A stretch of 64,000 nt of DNA from Ilyomonas sp965219515 (GTDB taxonomy: Bacteria; Bacteroidota; Bacteroidia; Chitinophagales; Chitinophagaceae). How positions within the stretch are numbered: position 1 is the first letter of the stretch; the number at the start of each line of letters is the position of its first letter. Positions 40,493 through 48,630 of the stretch are shown piece after piece. Made by a program: the position numbers and the translations under genes. The notes beneath the pieces are model-generated. The model did no database searches. It saw only the letters and a list, made by a program, of their open reading frames with translations, and was not told where the DNA came from. The stretch covers positions 4,278,001 to 4,342,000 of the forward strand of contig OZ244776.1 in the NCBI GenBank assembly GCA_965219515.1, written 5' to 3'.

Positions 40493-41115
40493 TGCAAATC
40501 ATCTTCAACTATTTCACTGATCTTACGCCAAAGCAAACCGAACAGTTTTCTGCTTTGCAGGATGTGTATAACGACTGGAACAGTAAGATTAATGTTATCT
40601 CACGTAAAGACATTGATGCTTTGTATGAAAAGCATGTATTGCATTCGTTAAGTATTGCGGCCGTTACTTCATTTGCTGCAGGCACAAGCATCATTGACAT
40701 CGGCACGGGTGGCGGGTTTCCGGGCATTCCGCTGGCTGTTTTTTTCCCCGATGTGCAGTTTCATCTGGTAGATAGCATCGCCAAAAAATTAACCGTGGTA
40801 AAAGAAGTTGCGGCTGCTGCTGGCTTAAGCAATGTTACTACCCAACACATCAGAGCCGAAGAAATTAAAAACCGCAGGTTTGATTTTGCCGTATCGCGCG
40901 CGGTGGCGCCACTGAAAGATTTGTGGTGCTGGAGTAAGCCATTGCTGAAAAAGGGCAAAACGCAAGAGTTGCAGAATGGGTTACTCTGTTTAAAAGGCGG
41001 CGATCTGGCTTTAGAAATTCAGGAAAGCGGAACGCGACCGCATGTGTATGAAATTGGTCATTTATTTACAGAAGACTTTTTCTCTCAAAAATATATTCTT
41101 CATGTTCCGTTGTGA
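40492..41115 (+). CDS. rsmG: 16S rRNA (guanine527-N7)-methyltransferase
   Basis: A 207-residue SAM-dependent methyltransferase. The N-terminal helices include YNDWNSKINVISRKDIDALYEKHVLHSL and the SAM site is IDIGTGGGFPGIPLAVFFP, followed by VSRAVAPL. The GTG at 40492 is used as start because it gives the usual family N-terminus and no ATG is suitable. The start codon overlaps a family D repeat, so its translation start region may come from that repeat. Confidence 0.93.
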   Translation: MQIIFNYFTDLTPKQTEQFSALQDVYNDWNSKINVISRKDIDALYEKHVLHSLSIAAVTSFAAGTSIIDIGTGGGFPGIPLAVFFPDVQFHLVDSIAKKLTVVKEVAAAAGLSNVTTQHIRAEEIKNRRFDFAVSRAVAPLKDLWCWSKPLLKKGKTQELQNGLLCLKGGDLALEIQESGTRPHVYEIGHLFTEDFFSQKYILHVPL

Positions 41116-41196
41116 AATGAGATTTGGAATGAACCAGCCAATGAGGTTTATGGTTTCTGCTTCTTCTGGATAAACAGTTTTGACTTTATATAAAAT

Positions 41197-41226
41197 AAAA
41201 ACGCCGGCTTTGTAAAAAAACCGGCG
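41197..41226 (-). terminator. Terminator of the Bax-inhibitor-1 gene
   Basis: CGCCGG (41202-41207) pairs with CCGGCG (41221-41226). Read on the minus strand the stem is followed by TTTTT, 28 bp after the stop of the minus-strand gene. Confidence 0.75.
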
Positions 41227-41253
41227 CACAGACAATAAATTGTAATCGCTTTT

Positions 41254-42024
41254 TTAATTGCGGCTGCTTGCCAGTCGGCTCAGCAGTTTTAATATTTCGA
41301 TGTACAGCCAAACCATGGTAACCAGCAAACCCCAGGCACTATACCATTCCATGTATTTCGGCGCACCGCTTTCGGCACCCGCTTCAATGCTTTCAAAATC
41401 GAGTATTAAAGTTAGCGCAGCAATGGCAGTTATAAAAATGCTGATGCCAATGCCCAACGGGCTGCTATCAGTTATGCTCATAAAAGACATGTGCACGCCA
41501 AAAGCTGACAGGAGAATGGTAATGAGATAGAAAATACCGATGCCTATAATTGATGAAAGAATGATAGATTTAAACTTTTGCGTAGGGCGAATGATGCGAA
41601 AATTGTACAGCAGAAACATGGCAAGCGCCACGCCGAATGTTAAGCCCACCGCAGTAAGCACAAGATTTGGATATTTTTCTGCAAACATGCCATCTATAAT
41701 GGCAGACAAAGCGCCGATAACAAAACCTTCGAGCAAACCGTAAGCGGGCGCTAAATATTTAGCCAGCGTAGGTTTAAACGAAACCACCAGACCGGTAACC
41801 AAACCGCCTATCAGCCCGATCCATAACATGGTTGTCATGGTTTGCATTTTGTATTGCGCATATAAATTCCAGGTATAAGCGGCACCGGCAATAACCATCA
41901 GCATTAAAAAGCCGAATTTGGTAATGGCGCCTCTTACGGTCATAACACCGGCATTGGCGGTATCTATCGAACGGTCGAAAATTTTTTGGGACAATGTAGG
42001 ATTGCCCGATTGAAACAAAGCCAT
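41254..42024 (-). CDS. Bax inhibitor-1 / YccA-family membrane protein
   Basis: A 256-residue inner-membrane protein with about seven hydrophobic helices, including FGFLMLMVIAGAAYTW-type helix 1 (KFGFLMLMVIAGAAYTWNLY) and a last helix near WGLLVTMVWLYIEILKLL. The pattern SGAPKYMEWYSAWGLLVTMVWLYIE near the C-terminus is typical of the bacterial YccA/YetJ-like BI-1 proteins, which form a pH-sensitive calcium leak in B. subtilis. The function here is inferred only from the family. Confidence 0.88.
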   Translation of the reverse strand: MALFQSGNPTLSQKIFDRSIDTANAGVMTVRGAITKFGFLMLMVIAGAAYTWNLYAQYKMQTMTTMLWIGLIGGLVTGLVVSFKPTLAKYLAPAYGLLEGFVIGALSAIIDGMFAEKYPNLVLTAVGLTFGVALAMFLLYNFRIIRPTQKFKSIILSSIIGIGIFYLITILLSAFGVHMSFMSITDSSPLGIGISIFITAIAALTLILDFESIEAGAESGAPKYMEWYSAWGLLVTMVWLYIEILKLLSRLASSRN

Positions 42025-42410
42025 ATCAATTGTAATTTTTTATTTTTTTCAAACCATAAATGTATGCAATGATAGGATAACCAGGGTTTAAATAATTGTC
42101 AATTTTATACTGCCGGCTCATGCTTTTTATATTAATAAATCAAAGCAAAAACAAATTTGCAGGGATTTATAAAAAAACAGAACCCATAAACTAAGAATGC
42201 CGGAACTGCCCGTTTCCAATTTTGTTTTTCAAATTCTTTAGTATTCGCAGTATGGTAAATGCTCTACATTTGCCCACTTTCATAGAAATGTTGAAAAGCT
42301 GTTTATTTCACTGCTTGTTTTGCTTTTGTTCATTTGAAAATATCAGCAGCAGATGCAGTAATTAATGCCGGAAGCATTATGTTGAATAATCCGGTTACTA
42401 TTTTATTAGT
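42025..42410. other. Intergenic region upstream of the exopolysaccharide locus
   Basis: No coding sequence was seen in these 386 bp. The region separates the divergent Bax-inhibitor and exopolysaccharide genes and should hold both promoters. The best plus-strand -7 candidate is at 42265. Confidence 0.6.
42265..42272 (+). promoter_or_regulatory. -7 element of the exopolysaccharide operon
   Basis: TACATTTG matches TAnnTTTG. A TTTAG about 23 bp upstream is a poor -33 element. If used, the 5' untranslated region would be about 130 nt. Confidence 0.4.
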
Positions 42411-44855
42411 ATGAGAATAAAATTATTTTTTTTAGCCTTTTTTTTAGCCTGCTTTTGTATCGTATCCTATTCGCAAACACTGCCTGCTAATTTCTCCAAT
42501 CTCACATCAGCGTCCGTTACCGATGCACAGTTGTCTTCCATCGTTAAACAAATGGCTGCAGCCGGCTATCAACCCGAACAGTTTTTTGAATTGGCGGTTG
42601 CCCGCGGCATGAATGCATCGGAGGCGAAAGTGGTTCAGGATCGGATAAACAGAATAATGTCTTCTTCGTTACCATCTTCCGGAAAAAATAATTTGCGGCA
42701 ATATGATGATAATACAGACACCAGCCTGGCGCGAGGCTTAAACGGAGATACTTCTTTTTCCAGACCAAGACGGTATGATACAATTAACAAGTCGCAGATA
42801 TACGGCGCGGATATATTTAACAACAGCAATCTCACATTCGAGCCAAACCTGCGTATCGCTACGCCGGTAAATTATATCATTGGTCCGGATGATGAAATTG
42901 TGGTGATTGTTTCGGGTTATCAGGAATACAACAACCGTTTTAAGGTAAGCCCCGAAGGTTTTATTTCTATCCCGAATGTTGGCGTTGTATATGTGGCCGG
43001 GCTTACGTTTGAAGAAGCTTCGCGGCGAATTAAAGAAAAACTGACAGCCAATGGCTACTCTAACATTCGCACTGGCCTCACCAAAGTAAATATCACGCTT
43101 GGTTCAATACGAAGTATAAAAGTTACATTGCTGGGTGAAGTAAAAAAACCTGGTACTTATACCCTGCCTTCGCTGGCAACCGTTTTTAATGCGCTGTATG
43201 CTTCCGGCGGGCCAAATGAAAGCGGCTCCTTTCGCAACATCGAAATTATCAGGAATAATAAAGTAATAGATACGCTGGACATTTATGACTTTCTTAACCG
43301 CGGCGATTTAAGCAGCAACATTCTGCTGGCTGATCAGGACATCATTCGCATTCCCGTTTACACAAAACACGTAACCCTGAAAGGAGCATTTAAGCGCACC
43401 GGCATTTTTGAAGTTGCCGGTGGCGAAACGTTGAATGATGTGATCCGCTTTGCGGGCGGCTTTACCGACGAGGCTGCTACTGATTATATTTCTGCCATAC
43501 AAATTACCGGCAACCAGCGCAGAGTAGCCGATATACCGGAAAACGGATTTGCAACATACATCCCCCGCAATGCCGACCAGTATAAGGCGGACAGCATAAC
43601 AAACCGTTACGAAAACCGAATCCAGATTGGCGGGGCGGTATTTGCGCCGGGCATATATGCCTGGCAGGAAGGATTAACCGTAAAAGATTTGATTCAAAAA
43701 GCCAGAGGTGTAAAAGAAGAAGCGTATCTGGCGCAAGGCTATATTAAAAGATTGCGAAGCGATAACCTGCCCGAAGCTGTAGATTTTAATGTGGCCGATG
43801 CCTTGTCGGGAAAATCGGTCATTCGTTTGCAACGGGAAGATTCTATCGTAATATTATCCAACTTTGACCTTCGCCAGTATTTTAGCGTAACGGTTGACGG
43901 TGCGGTAATAAGGCCCGACAGCATTCGGTATATTGACAATCTCACACTTCAGGATGCCATTCTGCAGGCAGGCGGTTTTACATTGGCTGCCAGTAATAAG
44001 ATAGAAATATCGCGGCGTACAAAAAATGGAAACCCGTTGGATACCGGTGCCGCCATTTCAGAGATTGTTGAAGTGGTTTACGACTCCTCTTTTTTTAGCG
44101 ACGGCAATAAAATAAAGCTTGAGCCATACGACCGCATATTGGTGAAAACAAATCCTTCGTTCATACTTCAGCAGGAAGTGGCGGTAAGCGGCGAGGTATT
44201 GTATCCCGGAAATTATACGCTGCAGACCAAAACAGAAACCGCTTCTTCGCTAATAAACCGCAGCGGCGGTTTGCTGCCAACCGCAAATGCAGGTTCGGCT
44301 TATGTGCTACGATTGAGAGACAATGCTACCGAGGTAGAACGCAAACGGCATCTGGAAGCTATAACAGGAAACGATAAAGACATATACATTACCAACGACA
44401 GGCTCGGTTCGTATGATAAATTCATTCTTGATTTGAATACGATACGCAGCCATCCCAACAGTATTCAGGATGTAGTATTAAAACCCGGCGATGTATTGGT
44501 AATTAATCAACTGAATAACAACGTAAAGGTGAGCGGGCAGGTTTACAACCCGTCCATCTCTGTGTTTGAACCGGGCAGGTCGGTTCTGTATTACGTAGAT
44601 CGTGCCGGTGGCTATGCGCCCAACAGCAAAAAGAAAAATACGCTGGTATTGTATCCAAACGGCGAAGCGCAGAAAGTATCTCATTTTTTATTTTTCCGCC
44701 GTTTGCCGCAGGTGGTGCCGGGTTCGGAAATTGTTGTTCCCAAAGAACAGACGAGAGATAGAAAATCGTTAACAACATCAGAAGTTGTTGCCATCGCTGG
44801 AAGCGCGGCGTCGCTGGCAGCCGTGATTGTTGCCCTTGTTAATTTATTAAAATAA
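42411..44855 (+). CDS. SLBB-domain polysaccharide export outer-membrane protein (Wza-like)
   Basis: An 814-residue protein with a signal peptide (MRIKLFFLAFFLACFCIVSYSQ). A poly-export domain contains IGPDDEIVVIVSGYQEYNNRF and GFISIPNVGVVYVAG at about residues 155-200. Several SLBB domains follow (VTLLGEVKKPGTYTLPSL, VTLKGAFKRTGIFEVAGGE, IGGAVFAPGIYAWQEG, VAVSGEVLYPGNYTLQTK, VKVSGQVYNPSISVFEPG). A C-terminal hydrophobic helix (VVAIAGSAASLAAVIVALV) may cross the outer membrane as in Wza. It starts the exopolysaccharide operon and shares one base with the Wzz-like gene. Confidence 0.93.
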   Translation: MRIKLFFLAFFLACFCIVSYSQTLPANFSNLTSASVTDAQLSSIVKQMAAAGYQPEQFFELAVARGMNASEAKVVQDRINRIMSSSLPSSGKNNLRQYDDNTDTSLARGLNGDTSFSRPRRYDTINKSQIYGADIFNNSNLTFEPNLRIATPVNYIIGPDDEIVVIVSGYQEYNNRFKVSPEGFISIPNVGVVYVAGLTFEEASRRIKEKLTANGYSNIRTGLTKVNITLGSIRSIKVTLLGEVKKPGTYTLPSLATVFNALYASGGPNESGSFRNIEIIRNNKVIDTLDIYDFLNRGDLSSNILLADQDIIRIPVYTKHVTLKGAFKRTGIFEVAGGETLNDVIRFAGGFTDEAATDYISAIQITGNQRRVADIPENGFATYIPRNADQYKADSITNRYENRIQIGGAVFAPGIYAWQEGLTVKDLIQKARGVKEEAYLAQGYIKRLRSDNLPEAVDFNVADALSGKSVIRLQREDSIVILSNFDLRQYFSVTVDGAVIRPDSIRYIDNLTLQDAILQAGGFTLAASNKIEISRRTKNGNPLDTGAAISEIVEVVYDSSFFSDGNKIKLEPYDRILVKTNPSFILQQEVAVSGEVLYPGNYTLQTKTETASSLINRSGGLLPTANAGSAYVLRLRDNATEVERKRHLEAITGNDKDIYITNDRLGSYDKFILDLNTIRSHPNSIQDVVLKPGDVLVINQLNNNVKVSGQVYNPSISVFEPGRSVLYYVDRAGGYAPNSKKKNTLVLYPNGEAQKVSHFLFFRRLPQVVPGSEIVVPKEQTRDRKSLTTSEVVAIAGSAASLAAVIVALVNLLK

Positions 44856-45958
44856 TGAACAAAGAAACCATCATTATTAAAGACAATGCTGCTTATGCTG
44901 ACGAAGCAGACTTTGCGGAAAGTGAACAGATCTGGCGCTTTGCAGGTGATTATTATTTGTTATTCAACCGAAAAAAATGGCTGATTCTTTTCTTTTGCGT
45001 TTTAGGTGCGGCGGCCGGACTTACCTATGCGCTTTTAAAAAATAAAAAGTATGTGGCGGAAGTAAAGTTTACATCCAATATTGACAATGAAAGTTCCGGT
45101 TATTTAAGCATAGCCCAGCAATTCGGGCTAATCAGCGGCGGCGGCGGGGGAAGCGCTTTTTCCGGCGATAATTTAATGTCGCTTATGAAAACGCCGAGTT
45201 TAATCAATCAAACGTTTTTTACCAGGGTTATTATCAATAACCGGCCCGTTTTATTTGTTGACTATTATATACAAAGCAAGAAGCTAAAACAAAAATGGGC
45301 GGAAGAAGAATCGCCTTTGCTTTCGGCAACATTCAATCCTGATCTTTCAAAACCCGATTATCTGCGGGATGGTTTTTTAAAAAGTGCAGATTATGAAATA
45401 TCAAAAGAGCTTACGATTGATAAAAGTGAAAAGGATTTGAGCTTTATATCGGTAAAAATGACTGACGAAGATTCTGTAATTACAAAGTTGTTTACAGAAA
45501 CATTGGTAAAAACGGTAACAGATTATTATGTTGCCATTACAACAGCAAAATACTCGGAAAACGTAAAAGTGTTTCAGGCAAAAGCCGATTCGCTCAGTCG
45601 CAATTTTGGTCAGCGTATATCCAGCATTGCCTCGGCACAGGACATTAATATAAACCCTTCCCGGCAAATTGCCAACGTTCCCATTCAGAAGCAACAGATG
45701 AATGCGCAGGTTGACAATGCCGTTTACCAGGAAGTAATTAAAAACCTCGAGCTTTCTAAAATACAGCTTCAGAAAGAAACGCCGTTTATACAAATTATTG
45801 AAACACCAAGGTATCCGTTAGATCAGATACAAACCAGCAAATCCACATCTGCACTGATAGGTTTTGTATTAGGCGGTGTAGCGATCCTGGCTTTCATATT
45901 TGCCAGAAAAGAGTTGGTTAAACTCACCCGAAAACTAAATGCTTACGGCAGGGAATAA
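44855..45958 (+). CDS. Wzz-family chain-length determinant / polysaccharide co-polymerase
   Basis: A 367-residue inner-membrane protein with two membrane helices, WLILFFCVLGAAAGLTYALL near residues 45-65 and TSALIGFVLGGVAILAFIFA near 330-350. Between them is a long periplasmic, partly coiled domain. The conserved PRYPLDQIQTSKS precedes the second helix. No kinase domain is attached, so it is a PCP without the BY-kinase part. It starts at the ATG overlapping the last base of the export gene (TAATG), so translation is coupled. Confidence 0.88.
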   Translation: MNKETIIIKDNAAYADEADFAESEQIWRFAGDYYLLFNRKKWLILFFCVLGAAAGLTYALLKNKKYVAEVKFTSNIDNESSGYLSIAQQFGLISGGGGGSAFSGDNLMSLMKTPSLINQTFFTRVIINNRPVLFVDYYIQSKKLKQKWAEEESPLLSATFNPDLSKPDYLRDGFLKSADYEISKELTIDKSEKDLSFISVKMTDEDSVITKLFTETLVKTVTDYYVAITTAKYSENVKVFQAKADSLSRNFGQRISSIASAQDININPSRQIANVPIQKQQMNAQVDNAVYQEVIKNLELSKIQLQKETPFIQIIETPRYPLDQIQTSKSTSALIGFVLGGVAILAFIFARKELVKLTRKLNAYGRE

Positions 45959-45988
45959 AAATCGGTTAAGTAGAAATAAGATAGATGC

Positions 45989-46132
45989 ATGTGCACGGTA
46001 AGTGTGATACTGCCTGTTTATAATGGCGAAAAGTATATCCGCGAGGCGGTGCAAAGCGTCTTGTCTCAAACCTTTCGGGCGGGGCGAAAAGAAAACAAAC
46101 TCTGTCTGACGTTTACAAAAAAACGAACATAA
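45989..46132 (+). pseudogene. Truncated family 2 glycosyltransferase
   Basis: An ATG at 45989 opens MCTVSVILPVYNGEKYIREA and VQSVLSQTF, the unmistakable first 30 residues of a GT2 enzyme. The frame then continues with the unrelated basic tail RAGRKENKLCLTFTKKRT and a TAA at 46130-46132. A normal GT2 has about 250-320 residues, so roughly 600-800 bp appear to be missing in the middle. The stop still overlaps the ATG of the next gene by one base, as in a coupled operon. Confidence 0.8.
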
Positions 46133-47472
46133 TGATGCTATTTAAGAATACATTTTTGGGTAAGTTCTGTTTTTTTATTTTATTGTTTTTATTCATTTAT
46201 CCATTTAAAATTACAGGCTTGCCCGTAAGCTTCCGGGTTTTATTTGCCGCTTTTGGCGGTGCGCTGCTGATGATACGGTTGCTTGCGCTGCGAAACATCT
46301 ATTTTTCGGGCAAAATTTTTAAACTTTATCTTGCCGTTATACCCGTTTGCTTCATTTCTGCCATTTCAGTTTTTGTAGTGAACAATACCGTTGATATAGA
46401 ATATGTCAACTTCTGGCTATTGCCAACCTTATGTTTGTTTTCCGCCTATTTTGTTATTTCATTCGGTTTGTATGCCATTGCCGGTTTCGATTTTTTTAAG
46501 CTTGCTAAATTTTATATCGCCGTTGTTCTGGCACAGGCTGTTATTTCGGTGTTTATGTTTTTCAATACCTCTTTTTATCTGGCTTTGCTAAGCATGCAGC
46601 AAATGGATGCAATGGATATGGCCAAATCCCAAACCGCTGCCGGTTCGAGGCTGCTGGGTCTTGGCGCCAGTTTTATGATTATGGGCATCATCAATTGCAT
46701 TGCGCTTTTGCTAATTGCGGTTTTGCTGAAATATCAAAAGTTGAGATTGTCATTTCGTATCTATCTCATCATCAGTTATCTTATCATTTTTACGGTTGGT
46801 ATGATGCAGTCGCGCACCACCGTTGTTGGCTTGCTGGTTTCGGTGTGCTATGTATTTTTTTCTTCGCTGCATGTTAGCCTTGTTGGTGTAAAAAAAGCTT
46901 ACAAAGTATTGGGTGGCATCGTTGCTGTTTCTCTGTTGCTGCTGCTTTTTATAAGAATATTCGCCGGTGATTTTATTAAAAAAAATGAGCAGATTATCAA
47001 TTATGGGTTTGAACTTCTGGTAAATTATCAGGAAACCGGAAAGTTTGAATCGGCATCTACCAATGATTTAGAGCGCATGTATATAATGCCAACGTCGCTA
47101 AAGACATACATAGCCGGCGACGGGCGGTTTAACATTGTTCCCGGCGTTCCTATATCCGGCTACTACATGCATACCGATGTAGGCTTTCTGCGCATGTTGT
47201 ATTATTTTGGCATACCAGGCTTGTTTTTCTTTATGCTGTATCAGTTTTTGCTCACCAAATATTCCTTTACCGTGCCGTTGCCGGGCTATAAAGTTTTAAT
47301 CTTTTATTTCTTTCTGCTGGTCATTTTATGGAATCTGAAAAATATACTGGATACAAATGTTTTGTTCACTCCGTTTTGCATGTTAAATATTTTAAAATCG
47401 AAGCTGCAGTTTGCAAATGCAAAAAAGGCAGCGGTTGGGGTGCATCAGCCGGTTGTTTCGGGCATTCTGTAA
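46132..47472 (+). CDS. Wzy/O-antigen-ligase-like membrane protein
   Basis: A 446-residue hydrophobic protein with about 10-11 predicted membrane helices. A large loop late in the sequence (FESASTNDLERMYIMPTSLKTYIAGDGRF) is typical of Wzy and WaaL polymerases and ligases. The short motif GDGRF followed by GYYMHTDVGFLRMLYYFGI resembles the conserved late part of this group. It probably polymerises repeat units at the periplasmic face. The sequence family is poorly conserved, so polymerase and ligase cannot be told apart. It starts at the TAATG shared with the GT2 relic. Confidence 0.75.
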   Translation: MMLFKNTFLGKFCFFILLFLFIYPFKITGLPVSFRVLFAAFGGALLMIRLLALRNIYFSGKIFKLYLAVIPVCFISAISVFVVNNTVDIEYVNFWLLPTLCLFSAYFVISFGLYAIAGFDFFKLAKFYIAVVLAQAVISVFMFFNTSFYLALLSMQQMDAMDMAKSQTAAGSRLLGLGASFMIMGIINCIALLLIAVLLKYQKLRLSFRIYLIISYLIIFTVGMMQSRTTVVGLLVSVCYVFFSSLHVSLVGVKKAYKVLGGIVAVSLLLLLFIRIFAGDFIKKNEQIINYGFELLVNYQETGKFESASTNDLERMYIMPTSLKTYIAGDGRFNIVPGVPISGYYMHTDVGFLRMLYYFGIPGLFFFMLYQFLLTKYSFTVPLPGYKVLIFYFFLLVILWNLKNILDTNVLFTPFCMLNILKSKLQFANAKKAAVGVHQPVVSGIL

Positions 47473-47490
47473 AATGAAGAAAAATAAGTT

Positions 47491-48603
47491 ATGCCCAAAC
47501 AAATCAAAAAGGTTTCTCTGCTTATTTTTTCTATTTCCAATGCAGGTGGCTGCGAGCGGATTGCCTGCAATCTGGCAAACGAACTAAGCAGGCGGCATTA
47601 CCAGGTTTCAATCATCAATATTTACAATCAAAACGCTTCTTTTTTCGCTTTGGAAGAAAATGTTTCTGTACTTGGCCTTTATAAAAAACCTGCAAAACCA
47701 AGTAAGTACCATTTCCCTTTTGTTCCCTTTCGCATTTTAAAACTTCTTGCAAAAAAATCAAAGCGGCCGGATGTACTGATTGGTGTTGGAACAGATATGT
47801 GTATCTATGCTTTGCCGGCCATGAAGCTTTTACGCATACCTTTTATTTCTTTAGAACAGTTTAATTTTAATGCCAACGATGCCGGTAATTTGTTTGCTTC
47901 GTTGGGCAGAAAGCTGTCGGCACGTTATGCGCAGGCATTGGTAGTGCTTACTACAAAAGACAAGGCGTTGTTCGCAGAAAATTTATCTGTAAAAGGAACC
48001 CTCGTTTGCATACCAAATTTTACGATGTCTCATACGGAAAAAACGGCCGCCATAACCAGTAATATAGCGGTTGCCGTTGGCAGATATACTTATCAGAAAG
48101 GGTTTGATAACCTCATTAAAATCTGGGAGAAAGTAACGCCTTATCATCCCGGGTGGCAGTTGAAAATTATAGGAAAAGGTGAAGATCAGCCGATGCTTGA
48201 ACAGATGATAACAGAAAAAAAACTTGGGGATAGTATTATGCTGGTTCCGCAAAGCAGCCACGTGGCTGCCTATTATAAAGAAGCTTCTGTATTTCTGCTT
48301 TCTTCGCGCTGGGAAGGTTTGCCGCTGGTATCGGTTGAAGCCAAAAGCTTTGGGCTTCCAATCGTCGGCTTTGATTGCGATACCGGCCCGCGGGACGTTA
48401 TCAATAACAATGTGGATGGAATTCTGGTTCCCGATCAGGACAATGATGCCTTTGCAAATGCACTGATTGAATTGCTTGCCGACCGGCAACGGCTACAGAA
48501 TATGAGCCGTGAGGCGCTCATCAACGGCAAACAGTTTCTTGCCGAAACGGTTGTACCGCAGTGGGAAGATTTATTTACAAAAATTGGTGGAAAAATTAAA
48601 TGA
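47491..48603 (+). CDS. Glycosyltransferase family 4
   Basis: A 370-residue GT-B retaining transferase. The N-terminal SISNAGGCERIACNLANELSR is the acceptor-side glycine-rich loop. The C-terminal VGRYTYQKGFDNLIKIW, WQLKIIGKGEDQ and the E-x7-E motif SRWEGLPLVSVEAKSFGLPIV form the nucleotide-sugar site. It acts on the cytoplasmic side of the membrane. The sugar is unknown. It belongs to the exopolysaccharide operon. Confidence 0.92.
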   Translation: MPKQIKKVSLLIFSISNAGGCERIACNLANELSRRHYQVSIINIYNQNASFFALEENVSVLGLYKKPAKPSKYHFPFVPFRILKLLAKKSKRPDVLIGVGTDMCIYALPAMKLLRIPFISLEQFNFNANDAGNLFASLGRKLSARYAQALVVLTTKDKALFAENLSVKGTLVCIPNFTMSHTEKTAAITSNIAVAVGRYTYQKGFDNLIKIWEKVTPYHPGWQLKIIGKGEDQPMLEQMITEKKLGDSIMLVPQSSHVAAYYKEASVFLLSSRWEGLPLVSVEAKSFGLPIVGFDCDTGPRDVINNNVDGILVPDQDNDAFANALIELLADRQRLQNMSREALINGKQFLAETVVPQWEDLFTKIGGKIK

Positions 48604-48630
48604 GAAATCAGGTGTGTTTTTTGAAATAAA

